Shown here in pieces: positions 46,441 through 59,560 of a DNA stretch of 64,000 nucleotides. Source of the stretch: Viscum album (Eukaryota > Streptophyta > Magnoliopsida > Santalales > Viscaceae); contig OY728147.1 of assembly GCA_963277665.1 (NCBI GenBank), positions 1,262,315,424 through 1,262,379,423 of the forward strand. Reading direction: 5' to 3'. The position numbers and the translations under genes were made by a program. Each line of letters opens with the position of its first letter. Positions within the stretch are counted from its first letter, which is position 1. The notes under the pieces were generated by a model that saw only the letters and a list, made by a program, of their open reading frames with translations, made no database searches and was not told where the DNA came from.

Positions 46441-48495
46441 TTTTCAGGTATCCTAAACCCCTCTTTTGATCATGATTTGGTTAGGTTTTGTTTGGGGTTG
46501 TTTTGGGTGAAATTTTAAAAACATCCAAGGAATTTTGGGATATGTATGGTTGAAACACATTTTTCCCAATCTGTGGGCCCTGCTAGTGCAAACCATGAAA
46601 ACATAGGTAGTGAGGGTTTGCACAGTTGGCACACGGTTTGACAATCCATGCGATCACCAAGGAGAAACTGTGCAATCCCATCAGTAGGGATGCATGACTA
46701 GAGTGCACATTTTGTCTAACCACTTGGCCCTGCACAAATAACTGTGTACATGGGATTTTTTAATTCAAAAATTATTTTTTAAAGTCTCGAAACCTTATTT
46801 AAGGTTCCTGATGAACCTATTTAGACCTATTATGATTTATTCCTCCAAGGAGACTTCTAAGAGGTGATTTTGGACCCTTAAAACCCTTCCATAAGTGTCT
46901 CAAAGGTAGGTGAATGATGTTTGATCTATACCCAGTAGGTTTCCTCTTCTTATTCTCTTCCTTTCACTCTCTCCTCTTTCCTCCCTAGGGTTTCATATAT
47001 CTCTGTGTTGTTAGAGAATATAAGATCTTCTATTTTAGATCTTTAACCTAGGGTTGATCATCATATCTTAGTTTCTGACTTTATTCATTGGAGTTTCCCA
47101 ATTAGGGATTTGTGTTTCGAGATCCTATGATCCTGAGGTAGGTGGTTCGATTATGATGGCCAATTTTGATTAACCCTAAATTACTTAATTTACATTCAAT
47201 TGTTTGATTTAAATTCAATTTCTTGATAAATATCTTTCAATTATTTCATTAACAACCCAATTCCATTAAAATGTGGATTTGAATTTTATTTGAAAAAAAT
47301 AGGGAAAACCCCCAATTCCATTTAATTGGGATGTGTTTGTAAAATTTATGGAAAATTGTGAAATTTAAAATATGAAATTGATTTAATGGAATTGATTTCC
47401 AATTGGTATTTGAGAAAAATGGCTTAAATTGTTTTGATAAAAACCCATTGGTTTTATCTTGGAAAAGGCATGTTTTTATTAAATAGAAACATTAGTATTT
47501 AAATGGAAATCGGCTTATGAAAAATGATTAATGGGATGAATTTTATTTTAAGAAGTCTTAAAATAAATTGCCCATCATTGATTGTTATTAGAGAACATGA
47601 TTTCCTTGGTAGTTAGTGAGTTATTTGGGAAATAACTCTATGATTTAAAATAATAAAAATACATAAATTAAGCATGTCACATCCACAATGGCATGGTGAT
47701 GAGTCTTATTTGGTCAATATTAGAGGGACATATGTACACATATTATCATGACAACTATCTGAGTGTGCTCGAGTCCTATAGCCTAGAACTATCATACCTT
47801 TTAATGTATGACCATGTTGCTTATTTTTTTTATATGAAATATATTCCATTTTGGTTTTAACATATTTTAGATGACTTTTGAATTTATATAAACTGTTTTA
47901 TGTAAATTTTTTATTAATCCATTTGTTTAAAGTATTTCAATCCTTTTAAAATGTAAAGCATGATTTGTTTTAAATATGATTTTGAACTTCCATGCCTATT
48001 TATTTTAAATTTGAAGATTTATTTTGGTTAATTCAACATCACAATATTATTATGGAATACTTAGTGAAACCCTACTAGGATTTTATCTCACACCCTACCT
48101 GTGCCTTTGGGGGTTTTTAGATTATCTTCTTCCAAGTTTGAGTAGGGGTAAAGTGCCACTTGGAGGTGGTTCTAGTCATTGATCCTTGGGATTAGAGAGT
48201 TTTTTCGACTAGTACTTGGGTGGTTATCCTATTTTTTGTGTTTTTATTGTACTTTGGGTTTGTTTATCTATTTGACTTCTGGTATAGTTCTCCTAGGGGA
48301 AATTTTTCCTTGTATTCCTACTGAGTTGTTTATTTTTCTATCACAATGTTTATAGAGAATTAGTTCACACTTTCATATTTTATGATTCTAGGTGCTTATA
48401 TACAACTTTTAGGGGCCGGGAACACCCTTCTGGCCATGTCAGTTCCATCTCGGTGATTAGGTTACTAGGGTACCCAGGCTGGTTTGTGAAAAATA
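46441..48495 (+). repeat. LTR-like block (probable solo LTR) inserted in a longer LTR
   Basis: A ~2.05-kb block without gag/pol that interrupts the inverted-repeat alignment. CACCAAGGAGAAACTGTG near 46,657 matches CACCAAGGAGAAACCGTG in the element C LTR (minus strand, about 55,879-55,897) at a similar distance from the LTR start. Its end (GGGGCCGGGAACACCCTTCT to GGTTTGTGA, 48,413-48,492) resembles the end of the block at 39,516-43,268. Edges are set by eye; no target duplication was confirmed. Confidence 0.45.
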
Positions 48496-51400
48496 CATTT
48501 AAATTAATTTAAGAAAATAATAAATACAAAATATCACTCTTTTAACATTAATATATCTAATTTTTTTACATAATCATAAAAAGATAATAAGTTTTGTTAT
48601 AACATTTTATTTGAAAGATAAATTAAATTTTTATCATTGTAATTTAATTCTAATTATTATTATTTAATAATTACCTTAAATGCATACATAACAAAGACAT
48701 ATTATTTATTCAATTAATAGAAAAATAAAATAAGTTATTTTAAAAATATTAAAATTAATACAATTTGTTTAAACAATTATATTTTATGAATTTTATAGAT
48801 TAATAAAACATATTATAATGGTGTGAAAGTTTTTTATTCGAATTCCATTAACACATTTTTTTCTCTAAAGTAAAATTGATTGAATAGTGTAAAAAATGAC
48901 ATTAATGAAATTTTTTGAAAATAAAATTTTATTAAATTATATATTAATAATAAAAATATTGCAAGAGAAAAAGGTGGAAAAGATATGATCTAAAAATTTA
49001 TATCTTTTCCATTTATTATCCAATTTCTAACATACAATTATAATTATTGTCCATTAGTCTTGAAAAAGTCATTACCACATTAAAGGATAAAATTGTTTAA
49101 CCAAGGGGTTAATAAAAATGATAAGGTTTAAAATGGCACCAAAGCCCGTATAAATTTAGTTCATTGATGATATTAGGATCTTAAATTCTTTTTTATTTTA
49201 ATAAATAATTTTTTGGAATCATTTTTAATGATATTGACTCAATTATATTTTAATAATTTTTGTAATTCCAAGAGTGCCCCTCCCCTAACTTCTAGAGGGG
49301 ATCCTATTCTCCTCTCTTAATAAAAATTTTCACCCTTATATCTTAGAAAATTCCTAACATAATACATTCATATATTACCTAACCACATAATAAAGATTTT
49401 TTTCTTTACACAACACCATCCCATCATGGACTAATGTGTAATCCAAAAGTGGGTTCTCAATGAAGAGGTATAACTCTTAACCGAGCATTTTAAATTTTGT
49501 TTCTTCTTCAATAAATTATAAATATATGGTATCAATTATAAAATAATTAATTTAGTATCTTTAATATAATTAATTGTTATTATGATTATGGAACAACCAT
49601 TATCCACCTTCTTTTTATTATATGGAAAGTGAAAATATCACTTGTGCATATGTATGACTTACCATCACCATGTAGTGTTGTAATTTGTTTTTTATCACAA
49701 ATTTACATAGATAGTTATAATTATGGATTTAATATATATATATATATATATGATACTTATTATATTATTTTGATTATGTAAAGTTGAATTATTATTTACC
49801 TTTCTTTCATTCTATTCATCAAAAAATGGAAAGAGCATTCATGTATACATACAGCCTACTATCTCTATGAATGTTGTAATTAATTTTTCTATTTATATAT
49901 ATAATATATGTATATATATATATAATGAATATTTATGATATTAATACCATTGTTAACATTATAGTGATAATTAAACCATTATCAATGAATAAATTTTAAG
50001 ACTGCTGAACCAAAACATGCATGAAAAACAAAGCAGTTATCATCCAAAACATGATTTGAATATAATTTTTTTTACTAAAAGGTGGTCAGATGTTATAAGG
50101 AAAAATATATATGGTATGATATTTATGAGTATTATTATTGAATAAATTTATAATAAATCTCTATTTAGTATTTAGGAGTTTCAAATTCAAATGAAGAAAT
50201 ATGATATTTTAAGTATGGATTTTATGTTACAATCTCATTGTTTATCAGGATCATTTATGGTTATGTTTTGATGATTAAATTTTAATTTATACCTATAAAT
50301 TAATTCTTTCATTTTATTTATTTATGGTTTTTTTAAATTTATTGTTTTAATTTCATTTTCCTTTCTTTAATTACTCAAGACATTGGATGAATATTTTTAT
50401 GTAAAATGAACCCAATTTCTCTCTTTGGTCAAAAATACTTTTTCTTCCATATCATTTTTTTCTAAAAATGTTTTTTAAAATGATTTTAATATTCTAATTT
50501 GTATATTTAAGGTCTATTGTACCCATTATTTTATTTTTTATTTTAAAAAAAAACAATCTTCAATCTATTTTTCTAGTGAGGTACTTTTTGACATTTTTTA
50601 CAAAGTTATGAACATAATGTTTTATTTTAACTTATATATATTGAATATATGTTCCTACCATAATGACCAATCCATGATTTTATGATTAATTTTTAGGTTT
50701 CAATTTATCTTTTAAATGAAAATTATTTCTATAACATTTGTAAATTTTTCATATTTTGAATAAGTGATTTCAAAGTTAAAAGGGAATTTTCCTCAAGAAA
50801 TGATACAAAAGATCTTTTAAAGGAATACTTTTATCTATAATGACATACTTTGATTATGCCTTATATTTACTAGGAATAATATCCAATGATACCCTTATTA
50901 TTCATTCTATGGATGTTTTATGATGACGATGAAAGTATTTTTATGAAACTTGTTCCTTTTCCATAGGTTATGATTTGATAAATTGAATAAATGTTTATGA
51001 AACCAATTTATTTTCCATGGGGGTTTCCATGATGAAATGTTTATGAAACATGTTTTATTTTCATGTGTAATGATATGATGAATTATTTATGATCTTATGG
51101 AACAAAAATGTATTATTTTAATTATGTGAAAGTTAGGGCTAGAATTATATACATCCCTCTAAGTAATTTGATAAATATGGATATTTGATTTGATAAATAG
51201 GACTAGAATGTGGAGTAAATCTAGTTCAGTAGAAGACTATTTCTACTATGATAGACTTGGGAATGAAACTTGACTAATATGACGGAATTTAATGTAAACC
51301 CAATCCTCTATGATAGTCTTGTAAATGAGACTTCATTACTAAGGAAATGGTTTTCTATTCTTAGGTTTATGCCAAAAATCTATGTCTTATGCCAATGTTG

Positions 51401-51870
51401 TGCCCTCATGAATCATGCTCTTTTATTCTATTATGATCCATATCTTATAAACTACCAAGATTTGTAAAATTACATAATATTATGATCTATGATATCCATG
51501 TTATGGTTTTCAAATGTTAAACTCATGTTTTCATACCCTTATGATCATTTTATGCTTATGTGATCACTCATATCTCCCTTGCTTACCCTTACAGAAAAAC
51601 TAAGCTCACCATTTATTATGTTTCAATTCCCTAGGATATATAGGATGATTTTTAATAATTTAAAGTAAAATAAGGGTGCATGTTGTGAATAATTAAGTAT
51701 TAGATAATGTATAACATATATGAACAATTTGTTTATGCATAAAAGTTTCAAAAGTTTCAAGACTTATACGATTCTATTTTTAATCATTATGTCGTAATTA
51801 ATACTACTATTATAATATCTAATATCTATTTATGGAAAGTATGGTTTTCTATATATATAACATTTTATGG
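48496..51870 (+). repeat. 3' LTR of the integrase-bearing element, second segment
   Basis: Continues 45,646-46,440. It aligns as an inverted copy with 43,269-43,650, then 37,656-39,515, then 28,576-29,267. It includes two ~198-bp-spaced repeats (49,660, 49,858), TA tracts (49,732-49,751; 49,896-49,922) and the mid-LTR block ACCCTTACAGAAAAACTAAG at 51,582. It stops where the integrase of element E becomes readable on the minus strand (about 51,875). Confidence 0.5.
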
Positions 51871-51874
51871 AATT

Positions 51875-52640
51875 TCTTATACTAGATCAGTTCGTAATAG
51901 ATTTGTTTTCTAATATTGTCCCAACGTGTTGGAGTTATGCACTTCCTTCAATAGATGGATTCATAAGGAGACATCTAAATGCTTGATAGATATATACTAT
52001 TATAAGAAATTATACCAATGTAAGTTTTTTATCCCAAAAACCTTTTACACATATATAAAATAATCTCCACATGTCTTGTAGATTTTGAATGACCCCCCAT
52101 ACTGACCATCTATCTGTGGATGATAAGTAGTACTAAAACACAACTCTATATACAGAGCCTGCTAAAGGCTTCTAAAAAACATTGAGGTAAATATCATATC
52201 CCAATCAGGTGTGTTTGAGAGTTTTAATATTTGAAATCAAAAAAAATCCTTAATTTATAATATGTTAAGATGTTCATTAGAATAATATTCTCTAATAGTG
52301 TTAAAATGACATGATTTCATAAGCCGATCGACTATAACCAAAATATCATTTTGACATTTAGATGTTTTGGGGATTTTAATGATGAAATCCATGGTAACAT
52401 TTTCCCATTTTAAATATAGTATGAGACATGGTTATAACATCTCATTAGACTTATGTATATTAACCTTAACATGCAGACACACTAGGAATCCAGATACATA
52501 ATCTATAATATCCCTTTTCATGTTATCCCACAAAATTAATATTTCATATCTATATAATATTTTACAAATATTGGATGTATAGAGAAATATTCATTACGAG
52601 ATTCATCCAATATATAATTATTCAAGTATGGTATTTATAG
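51875..52640 (-). pseudogene. Ty3/gypsy integrase remnant (element E)
   Basis: The minus-strand reading gives MKRDIIDYVSGFLVCLHVKV (zinc-binding end, about 52,520-52,460). It is followed by WENVTMDFIIKIPKTSKCQN and DILVIVDRLM (52,410-52,325), matching WEHITMDFxxGLPRTxxGxDAIWVIVDRLT. MIFTSMFFRSL and ELCFSTTYHPQIDGQY (about 52,190-52,090) match RFTSxFWxSLQ and the STAYHPQTDGQ block, and MSPYES with RKC marks the approach to the C-terminus near 51,930. It is cut at about 51,875 by an LTR end. Stops occur throughout. Confidence 0.85.
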
Positions 52641-53330
52641 AAAACATACTCAATTTATAAACCTTACCATTCCAACATTATCATGGTTTAATTTAGTAAA
52701 TTCTTCACCTTAATTTATAATTCCACATCTTCCTTATATGCCTTCATAATTATATCATTTATGGTTAGTTTAACATTAATCTAATAAATAAAATATGTTT
52801 CCCCATTTCTCAAGATTTCAAGATCTATATTCTTTAAATCTCTAAACCTTCCATCTCATTTAATCCTAATAATGGGAACACTAGAATGGTCTATCTTGAT
52901 GTAGAGCATTAACAACTATATTCTATTGTGCACATTAAAATATTTATATGTAAATATTTAATCCCTGATTTTATGTTTAGTATATATATATCAAACCTTT
53001 TACCATATATATAATTCATCCATATATTAAATGAAAACATTACCGCTATGAGCTCCAAACCATGAGTCAGGTAATTTTTATCATGAATTTTGAATTTGAT
53101 AGAGGCATAAGATATCACCATAAAATTATATACATGGAAACATCCCAATAACATCTATGAAACAACACTATATATCAAAAAACCTTCTACATTACATTGT
53201 ATTGTATGTTCATGCACATTGACCAAACATCCCTTTAGTTACAAGAAATTCTCCACACATTTATATTTCCAAAAGAACCTGTATCCATTATGGTTCATCC
53301 TAGTTAGTAGATTAGATAGTTATGAGAAAT
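52641..53330 (-). pseudogene. Ty3/gypsy RNase H remnant (element E)
   Basis: An 81-residue open frame (53,154-52,909, minus) reads VISYASIKFKIHDKNYLTHG, then LELIAVMFSFNIWMNYIYGK, then RFDIYILN. It matches the RNase H core ([48 protein letters not shown]) closely, with the TDH catalytic Asp altered. This is one of the better preserved pol segments in the window. The part after it, to 52,641, is eroded linker to integrase. Confidence 0.88.
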
Positions 53331-54190
53331 ATCTCTCAAAGAGTCGATAGCATCCTTCTATCCTAAGAAAACTATTAATCTTGGTTATCATGGTTATTCT
53401 AGGCCATTTCTCAATAACTTTATTCTTTCAATGATTCCCAATATACCCATAGTCAAAATTATATGGCCTGCAAATGATAATTTTTTATAGAAAAAATTCA
53501 CACTTGATAAATTTGACATATAAATTCTCCTTCCTGAGGTTGATCAGCACAATCCTAAAATGTTCTTGATTCTCTTCCTTGTGCTTTTAATATATAATTA
53601 TATAATATATAAATAGTACCACAAACAGATCAAGGAAATCCCTTAAGAATTGATTCATTAAATACATAAATATAGTAGGATCATTGGTAAGTCCAAATGT
53701 AATTACTATAAATTAATAATGGCAATACCTCTTATAAAATGTTGTATTGGGTATATCATCATTATCGACCCCTAGTTGATGATATCCAGATTGAAGATAA
53801 ATCATTGAAAAATAATAAACTCTTTATAATTTATAAAATAGATCATCTATATATTATAGATGATACTTTTCTATAATAATAGTTTTTTAGTTCCTGACAA
53901 ACAATTAAAAGATTCATTTACCCATCATTCTTATTGAAAAATAGAATAGGTGCACCCCACAGTTAAGCACTTGGATAAATTAATCCATTATCTAGATTAT
54001 CCTAGAGTTTTTTCTTAAATTATTCCAATAAAATTGGTTATATTTTATGAAGAGTCACTAAAATAGGCATATAATATGGTATTAGTTATTTTAAAATATC
54101 AATTTAACTGTTCATGGAAATACTAGGAAAATATTCTAGAAGTAAAACAAAAAAATCCTATAAAATATGCATATTTTCAATGTTTAAGTT
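53331..54190 (-). pseudogene. Ty3/gypsy reverse transcriptase remnant (element E)
   Basis: The minus strand reads LDNGLIYPS (about 54,010), matching LLDKGFIRPS. VYYFSMIYLQSGYHQLGVDN and DDIPNTTFYKRYCHY (about 53,815-53,705) match VFSKIDLRSGYHQLRVxxEDIPKTAFRTRYGHY. FGLTNDPTIFMYLMNQFLRD (about 53,690-53,630) matches FGLTNAPATFMDLMNRVF. KEENQEHFRIVLINLRKENL then YVKFIKCEFFL (about 53,580-53,490) matches the palm-thumb block. The catalytic IDD is changed (LFIYYI). The protease that should precede it is found 9 kb away, beyond element C. Confidence 0.88.
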
Positions 54191-54202
54191 CTCCAAAACT
54201 AT

Positions 54203-56138
54203 CTCATACCTCCCCTCCTGATTGTTTTGAGAAGGTGGAATAACATTACTTGGTCTTAGGTGACATCCCTAAGACACCAAAGGCTAGAAATATATGCCCG
54301 AGGATTCAAATAAGTTTGGGGGATGATTTTCCATTTGAAAATAAAACAAACCAACTAAACACATCATAAAAATGACCTCTAAATGATTCATCATAACAAT
54401 GTAAACAAATAAAATTATAACAACAAAATATCAAATAAAACTACAATTAGAGTACCATATAAGAAGACTAATAACATCAAAGTACATAGAATAAGACAAA
54501 ACCCAACAAAACTCATAGACTCCAAGACACAACTCCACAAATCTCAACATGATCCATGCTTCAACTCTAAAATGAAACCCAATTATCATGAAGAACCACT
54601 AAATAAGTGATATGATTTACCTTTACATATATCCCTATAGAAAATATTTTCAATAGAACCAATGTTTCAAAGTAGGGGTGAGTAATGAAACTCAGCAGGT
54701 TTTCCCCAAAAGACCTCCCTACTCATGCCACTAGGATAGAATATGTTAGAAAATTTATATAAAATAATTTATATAATAAAACAGAAAAAAATTTAACAGT
54801 TTATATCAAATCCATGTAGTATCATACCAAAACAGCTATCCAACAAACATATTTTTTCAAGGAAATAAAACAATCAATGGTTTAATTCATTTCACATTAA
54901 TTTTTGGCATAACCATTTCATTATACATATCTATATATCCACACGGGACTTCCAAGGAGACAGTTCAATTCTCATGAGCGATCTCTCAAGAATATACCAT
55001 TTCATTACAAAGTAACCATATACTAATGACCTAATGAAACATGCCCTTTCCATAGGTTCATGTCAATGAAAAGGAACACATGCCAACCAATAATGCCAAA
55101 ACCATAAAAAAACTGTTAAATGAACTATTTAAACAAGTTTTTTTTTATTAAAAACCCTTCACAATAACTTTTATATGAATCATGATAAAAAACAATTTAA
55201 AATCATCATTTGAAAATCAATCAGTATGGAACTTTGCACAATAATTTCATAATTTCACCAATTCCCAAACCGCCACTAAATAGGGCTTCTATCATGATTT
55301 TCACATCAATTTCATAATAAAAATCAAGAATTTTAAAAAATTTGAGACCTATCCTTCAAGTTCTAAGAATAGGAGTTGAGAGTGAAGCCACCCATCTTGG
55401 TAATTATGGTGAAAATGAAGAATCAAATGAAAATTTCAATGAAATTAGGTTAAATATCCAAAAAACCACATTAGATCTCTTCCCCTATCTTCAACAAATC
55501 AAAATCTCACGATGATTGTAATAAAAAACTTTATATATATCCAAAGTGGACTAGATCTAGGAAACTAGGAGAGGGAAGAAAGTATATCTAATAAAAACAA
55601 CCAAAACATACCATAATCAAATACTTACCAAGGGAATCAAGATTCAACGCACAAAGAGAAGCATTCCGATCTCCTCTGAATCGATGGGGGAAATATACCA
55701 AATTTTTTGGAAAGAATAAATCTCAAGTTATGATTTAAATTTAGAAAAAATGATGGGTTTCAAGTAAATCCCAACCCATATTCAATTTTTTTGGATGTTG
55801 TTTTTAAACTATTCATGGTTAGTCACACAGTAGGAAAACTGTACATTAACCATGGAAAATCTCAATGTATGATATTTCACGGTTTCTCCTTGGTGGCCAC
55901 ATCGTTTGAAAAAATAGTTCACCTACACATTCACCTTTATCTTAGCCCCTATATCACTATGGATGTTTTTTATATGAGTTTCACGGTTTCCAAAAATTGT
56001 GCTCAAATTGTGGACTTGTAGAAAATCCCCTCAAACATTCCAAATAGTTTCCAAACCCTCCCAAAACATAACCCAAACACTTTATATACTTAAATGTCCC
56101 CAAAAATGGGCCACTTAATTTAAAATGAGGGTGTTAAA
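54203..56138 (-). repeat. 3' LTR of element C
   Basis: Aligns with 61,344-63,265. An unambiguous anchor is AAGTAGGGGTGAGTAATG at 54,671 (copy at 61,810), and the TCAGACTCCAAGACACAACT-like stretch near 54,515 recurs near 61,650. In element sense it starts TTTAACACCC at 56,138 (family form TGTAACACCC). The frame at 55,791-56,021 is not a gene. Confidence 0.88.
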
Positions 56139-56165
56139 TTCTCCACACCATTAGCCGTTCCATCC
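56139..56165 (-). promoter_or_regulatory. Polypurine tract of element C
   Basis: In element sense GGAACGGCTAATGGTGTGGA, then GAA, then the LTR start. It is purine-rich and correctly placed but eroded. Confidence 0.6.
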
Positions 56166-57500
56166 CTAAAAAATAGAAAACCATCATTTCCTTGAAGGAG
56201 TTCAGGGTATTTCTTGATCATTTCTTTCTCTCATTGCCAAGTCTCTTCCTGAATCTAACTATGTTTCCACAAAAACCATACTAGACCAATGATTTTTCCA
56301 CACAAGAATTTTTCTTATGTATCCACAATCCACACTGGCATGTGCAACAATGAAACATATCACTCTAAGTCAATGTGATTCCATAAGATCACATTTTCGG
56401 GATCCAACTAATACCTTTTCAACTATGATACATGAAACACATTATGCACCACACTAAACCATGGTGGAAATGAAAAATGATATCCCACCTCACCAAATCA
56501 TTCCAGTATCTCAAAAGGGACTATGTATCTAGGATATAACTTTCTCAGATTCCCAATATGATGATTCCCAAGCCTTGGGGAGATTCTCAATAACACATTA
56601 TCACTCATCTCGAATGACAATGGACATCAACAATTATCTTAATATGATTTCTATAGACTCTAATTCATCTCTATTCTCTTCACAATCAATTGAATCTTAT
56701 CCATTTTCTCTTGGAAAAGGCCTGACCCAACCAGTGAAATCTCACATATTTCCACCCAACAAAGTGGATAATGATAAAGAAACCAATACAATGCTTTAAA
56801 TGGGGCCATATGTATCGAGGTATAATAGCTATTTTCATATGATAACTCCACTAATGGTACACACTCTTCTAATGAGCCACTAAAATCCATTACATAATCC
56901 CACAACATTTCTTACCGCATATTTATCATCCATTTGGATTTCCCACCCATCTGAGGGCGAGATGCCATTCTCATAGTCAACTGAGTCCCAAGGTATTTCT
57001 ATAAGGTTTTTTAGACCTGAGACATAAACCATAGATATTTTTTATCACTATCGAAATAGGTACACCATGCCTCTTTACTACTTCTCAGATATAGATTTTT
57101 GACAAGTCCTCCACTGTATGAGATTCATGAATAGGGATGAAATGGGCCAACTTTGTGAGCTAATCCACTATCACCCATATAGAATCATATTTCCAAACCA
57201 TTATTGGGAGACCTCTTATAAAATATATTGATATCTATTCCCATTTCCAAATAGAAATAGGTAAACACTACAACATACCTGCTAGTCACTGATGTTCTGA
57301 CTTAACCTACTAACATGTTAACAATATCAAAACAAACTCTGACACCTTCCTTTTCATATAGACCCACAAAAACTAAAATTTCAATTCCTTATACATATTC
57401 TATATTCTAGGATGAACAACCCATCTCGAATGGTGGTAAAAATGACAAATTTGTTCCTGAGAATCCATAGGTATGACCATCCGATCTTGAAACCATAAAA
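56166..57500 (-). pseudogene. Ty3/gypsy integrase remnant (element C)
   Basis: On the minus strand: VKSEHQ and PISIWKWE with GLPIMVWKYDSIWVIVD and LTKLAHFIP (about 57,300-57,130) match the VKAEHQRPxGLLQPLPIPEWKWE...IWVIVDRLTKSAHFIP block. LGTQL and a damaged RPQMGGKSKW segment (about 56,990-56,930) match the STAFHPQTDGQSERT block. The frame 56,908-56,660 reads YVMDFSGSLEECVPLVELSY, ENSYYTSIHMAPFKALYW and PLCWVEICE, a clear match to the integrase C-terminal region. Near 56,190 MIKKYPELLQG fits the chromovirus-type end. Stops are present. Confidence 0.9.
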
Positions 57501-58330
57501 ATGAACTCTCATCCAACTTCCATCCCTCAATGGTCTCCCCACCATTGAGTTTTTAACTTATTGAAATTCATTTAGAATTGTATGTCTATGCCTATTTAAC
57601 TATATTCACTAAATTAACAATAAAAGATACTGGAATGAAAACTATGACATTACCTTAGTCTTCACATTCCATGTTCATGTCTGATATCACTAACATCAAC
57701 TACCACTAATCTGAGGCGTCTTTTTTCCAACTGAGCGTATAACTTTTTTCTAAATTCATCTGTCACTAAATTGACATTACCTGATATATATATATCAAGT
57801 CAAATAAAAATACTGAAGATATTTCATCCATATTATTTGTCTCAGATTCAAATCCCTTTTTGAGAAAATATGTTTCAAGATCTTACAATCCATAAACATT
57901 GTAAATTTCTCAACAAATAGGTAATGACACAAAGTATTCAAATCATGACTATGGTAGCTAACAATGAATCATGTGTTGGGTAATTATTTTCAGGAAATGA
58001 TAAATGTCTTGATACATAATCAAAAACATGATCTCTCTACATGAGAACACTTCCCAAACTTGATATTGAAGCATAAAAATACACCAAATACCCTTGTCAT
58101 GATTTTGGAAAAATAAATATTGGTTCCAATGTAAAAAAATCCTTAAACTCTTGAAAGACATATGGAATTCATCATTCCACTGGAATGTGATATTTTTCCT
58201 TATCAAATATGTTATAGTTGAAACTAGTTGTGAAAAATCATGAGAAAAAAATCGGTAATAACCTACTTGAACAATGAAACTGCATATCTTAAATACATTC
58301 TTTAGTGGTTTCCAAGAGATAATTTCCTCT
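57501..58330 (-). pseudogene. Ty3/gypsy RNase H remnant (element C)
   Basis: The frame 58,206-57,958 begins RKNITFQWNDEFHMSFKSLR, matching the start of RNase H (RKxVPFxWTDECExSFxxLK). A shift to another frame then gives SFPENNYPTHDS (about 58,000-57,965), matching the [13 protein letters not shown] motif. The catalytic residues are not readable in one frame, and the C-terminal part is eroded. Confidence 0.8.
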
Positions 58331-58960
58331 ATCTTTTATAGATCCACAAAATCATATTCCAAAGATTACATCACCAAGGAATTGTACCTATGGTATCCAA
58401 AAGTCACACTTTGATAATTTGGAATACAAACAATGATCTCTCAAGATTCCAAACACTACCACCAAGTGTGGATCATGCTCAACCTTTTTCCTTAAATACA
58501 CCAATATATCATCTAAAAAAACCACCACAAAAGAATATAGATATCTATGAAATGTATGATTCATCAATTCCATAAATACCGCTAGTGAATTTGTAAGACT
58601 AAAAAGAATAACCACTCACAAAGGATATATATACCCCTAAAATCTATTTTTGGAATATCCTCCTTCCAAACACACAATTGGTGATATCTTAATTGGAATT
58701 CAATTTTGTAGAACCAATGAGATACCATCAATTAATATAATAGATCATCAATGTGGGGAAGTGTATACCGATTCATTATCATAACTTGGATAAGCATATA
58801 ATAATCGATGCACAACCAAAGGGTTTCATCCACATTTTTGACAAACAAGAATAGTGTTTTCCACAGAGACATGCTAGGCCGAATGAACCCTTTAATTTCT
58901 AGATCACCCAACTATAGTTTTAATTAATTGAATTCTATTGGTTCTATTTGTTAAGACGGA
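58331..58960 (-). pseudogene. Ty3/gypsy reverse transcriptase remnant (element C)
   Basis: From about 58,895 downward the minus strand reads GFIRPSMSLWKTLFLFVKN, then LCIDYYMLIQV, then NRYTLPHIDDLLY, FYKIEFQLRYHQLCV and KEDIPKIDF. These match GFIRPSVSPWGAPVLFVKK through EDIPKTAF. The open frame 58,615-58,388 continues [18 protein letters not shown], then [20 protein letters not shown] with the catalytic DD intact, then [16 protein letters not shown]. The polymerase core is therefore almost complete in sequence, but it is split across frames and not expressible as one protein. Confidence 0.92.
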
Positions 58961-59560
58961 AGTGATATTGGAATGATCCCTATAAGGATATAAATCATAA
59001 AACCCACTACCCTTATGGGTTGAAACAATGATAAATTTTAGGGAGAAACATCTATAAACTAATCCAAAACTGCTAGAAAAATGCTATTCTCGTTCTATTC
59101 TAGCAATTCAAAATTCAATGCTTCCAACTAGTTTGAGACCATTCTAACTTTTGGTGCCAACAAGATTGTTGCTCCTACCCTTACATTATGACACCCTTCA
59201 AAGATATTCTCAACACCATTATCCATCATAAAATACACTATTTAGGTATAACAATCGATGTGAGCCATGAACATTATCTACCAATCCATACCTGTGATTA
59301 TGTTATAGACGTCCATATCAATCAAAGAGATATCCCATATCAACTTAGCTTCATCAAAAGTTTAGAACATGATATACACATAAAGTCTTGACATTATCTT
59401 TTACCAAGAGGAGTTTGAAGTTTTAACATAGAAGGAATCATCTCAACATTTAAACCTATAAAATAAATAGCATGAGAAGAAATAAACAAATGGGATTCAC
59501 CCACATAAAAAAAGATTTCATAAGGCTAGAATTTGAAATAATCATACCTCACATGTCGAT
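58961..59560 (-). pseudogene. Aspartic protease remnant (element C)
   Basis: On the minus strand, KLQTPLGKR (about 59,430) matches the VSTPLG segment. ISLIDMDVYNIITGMDWL (about 59,335-59,280) matches VLDMxxFDVILGMDWL, with GMDWL intact. The N-terminal DSG active-site block could not be located. Toward 58,961 the sequence becomes linker into RT. The plus-strand frame 59,188-59,391 is a shadow. Confidence 0.8.

Noticed and set aside
43269..51870. A single giant DNA transposon with 4-kb terminal inverted repeats
   Set aside because: The arms begin directly after an integrase/polypurine junction and carry LTR-type blocks, so inverted LTR copies explain them better.
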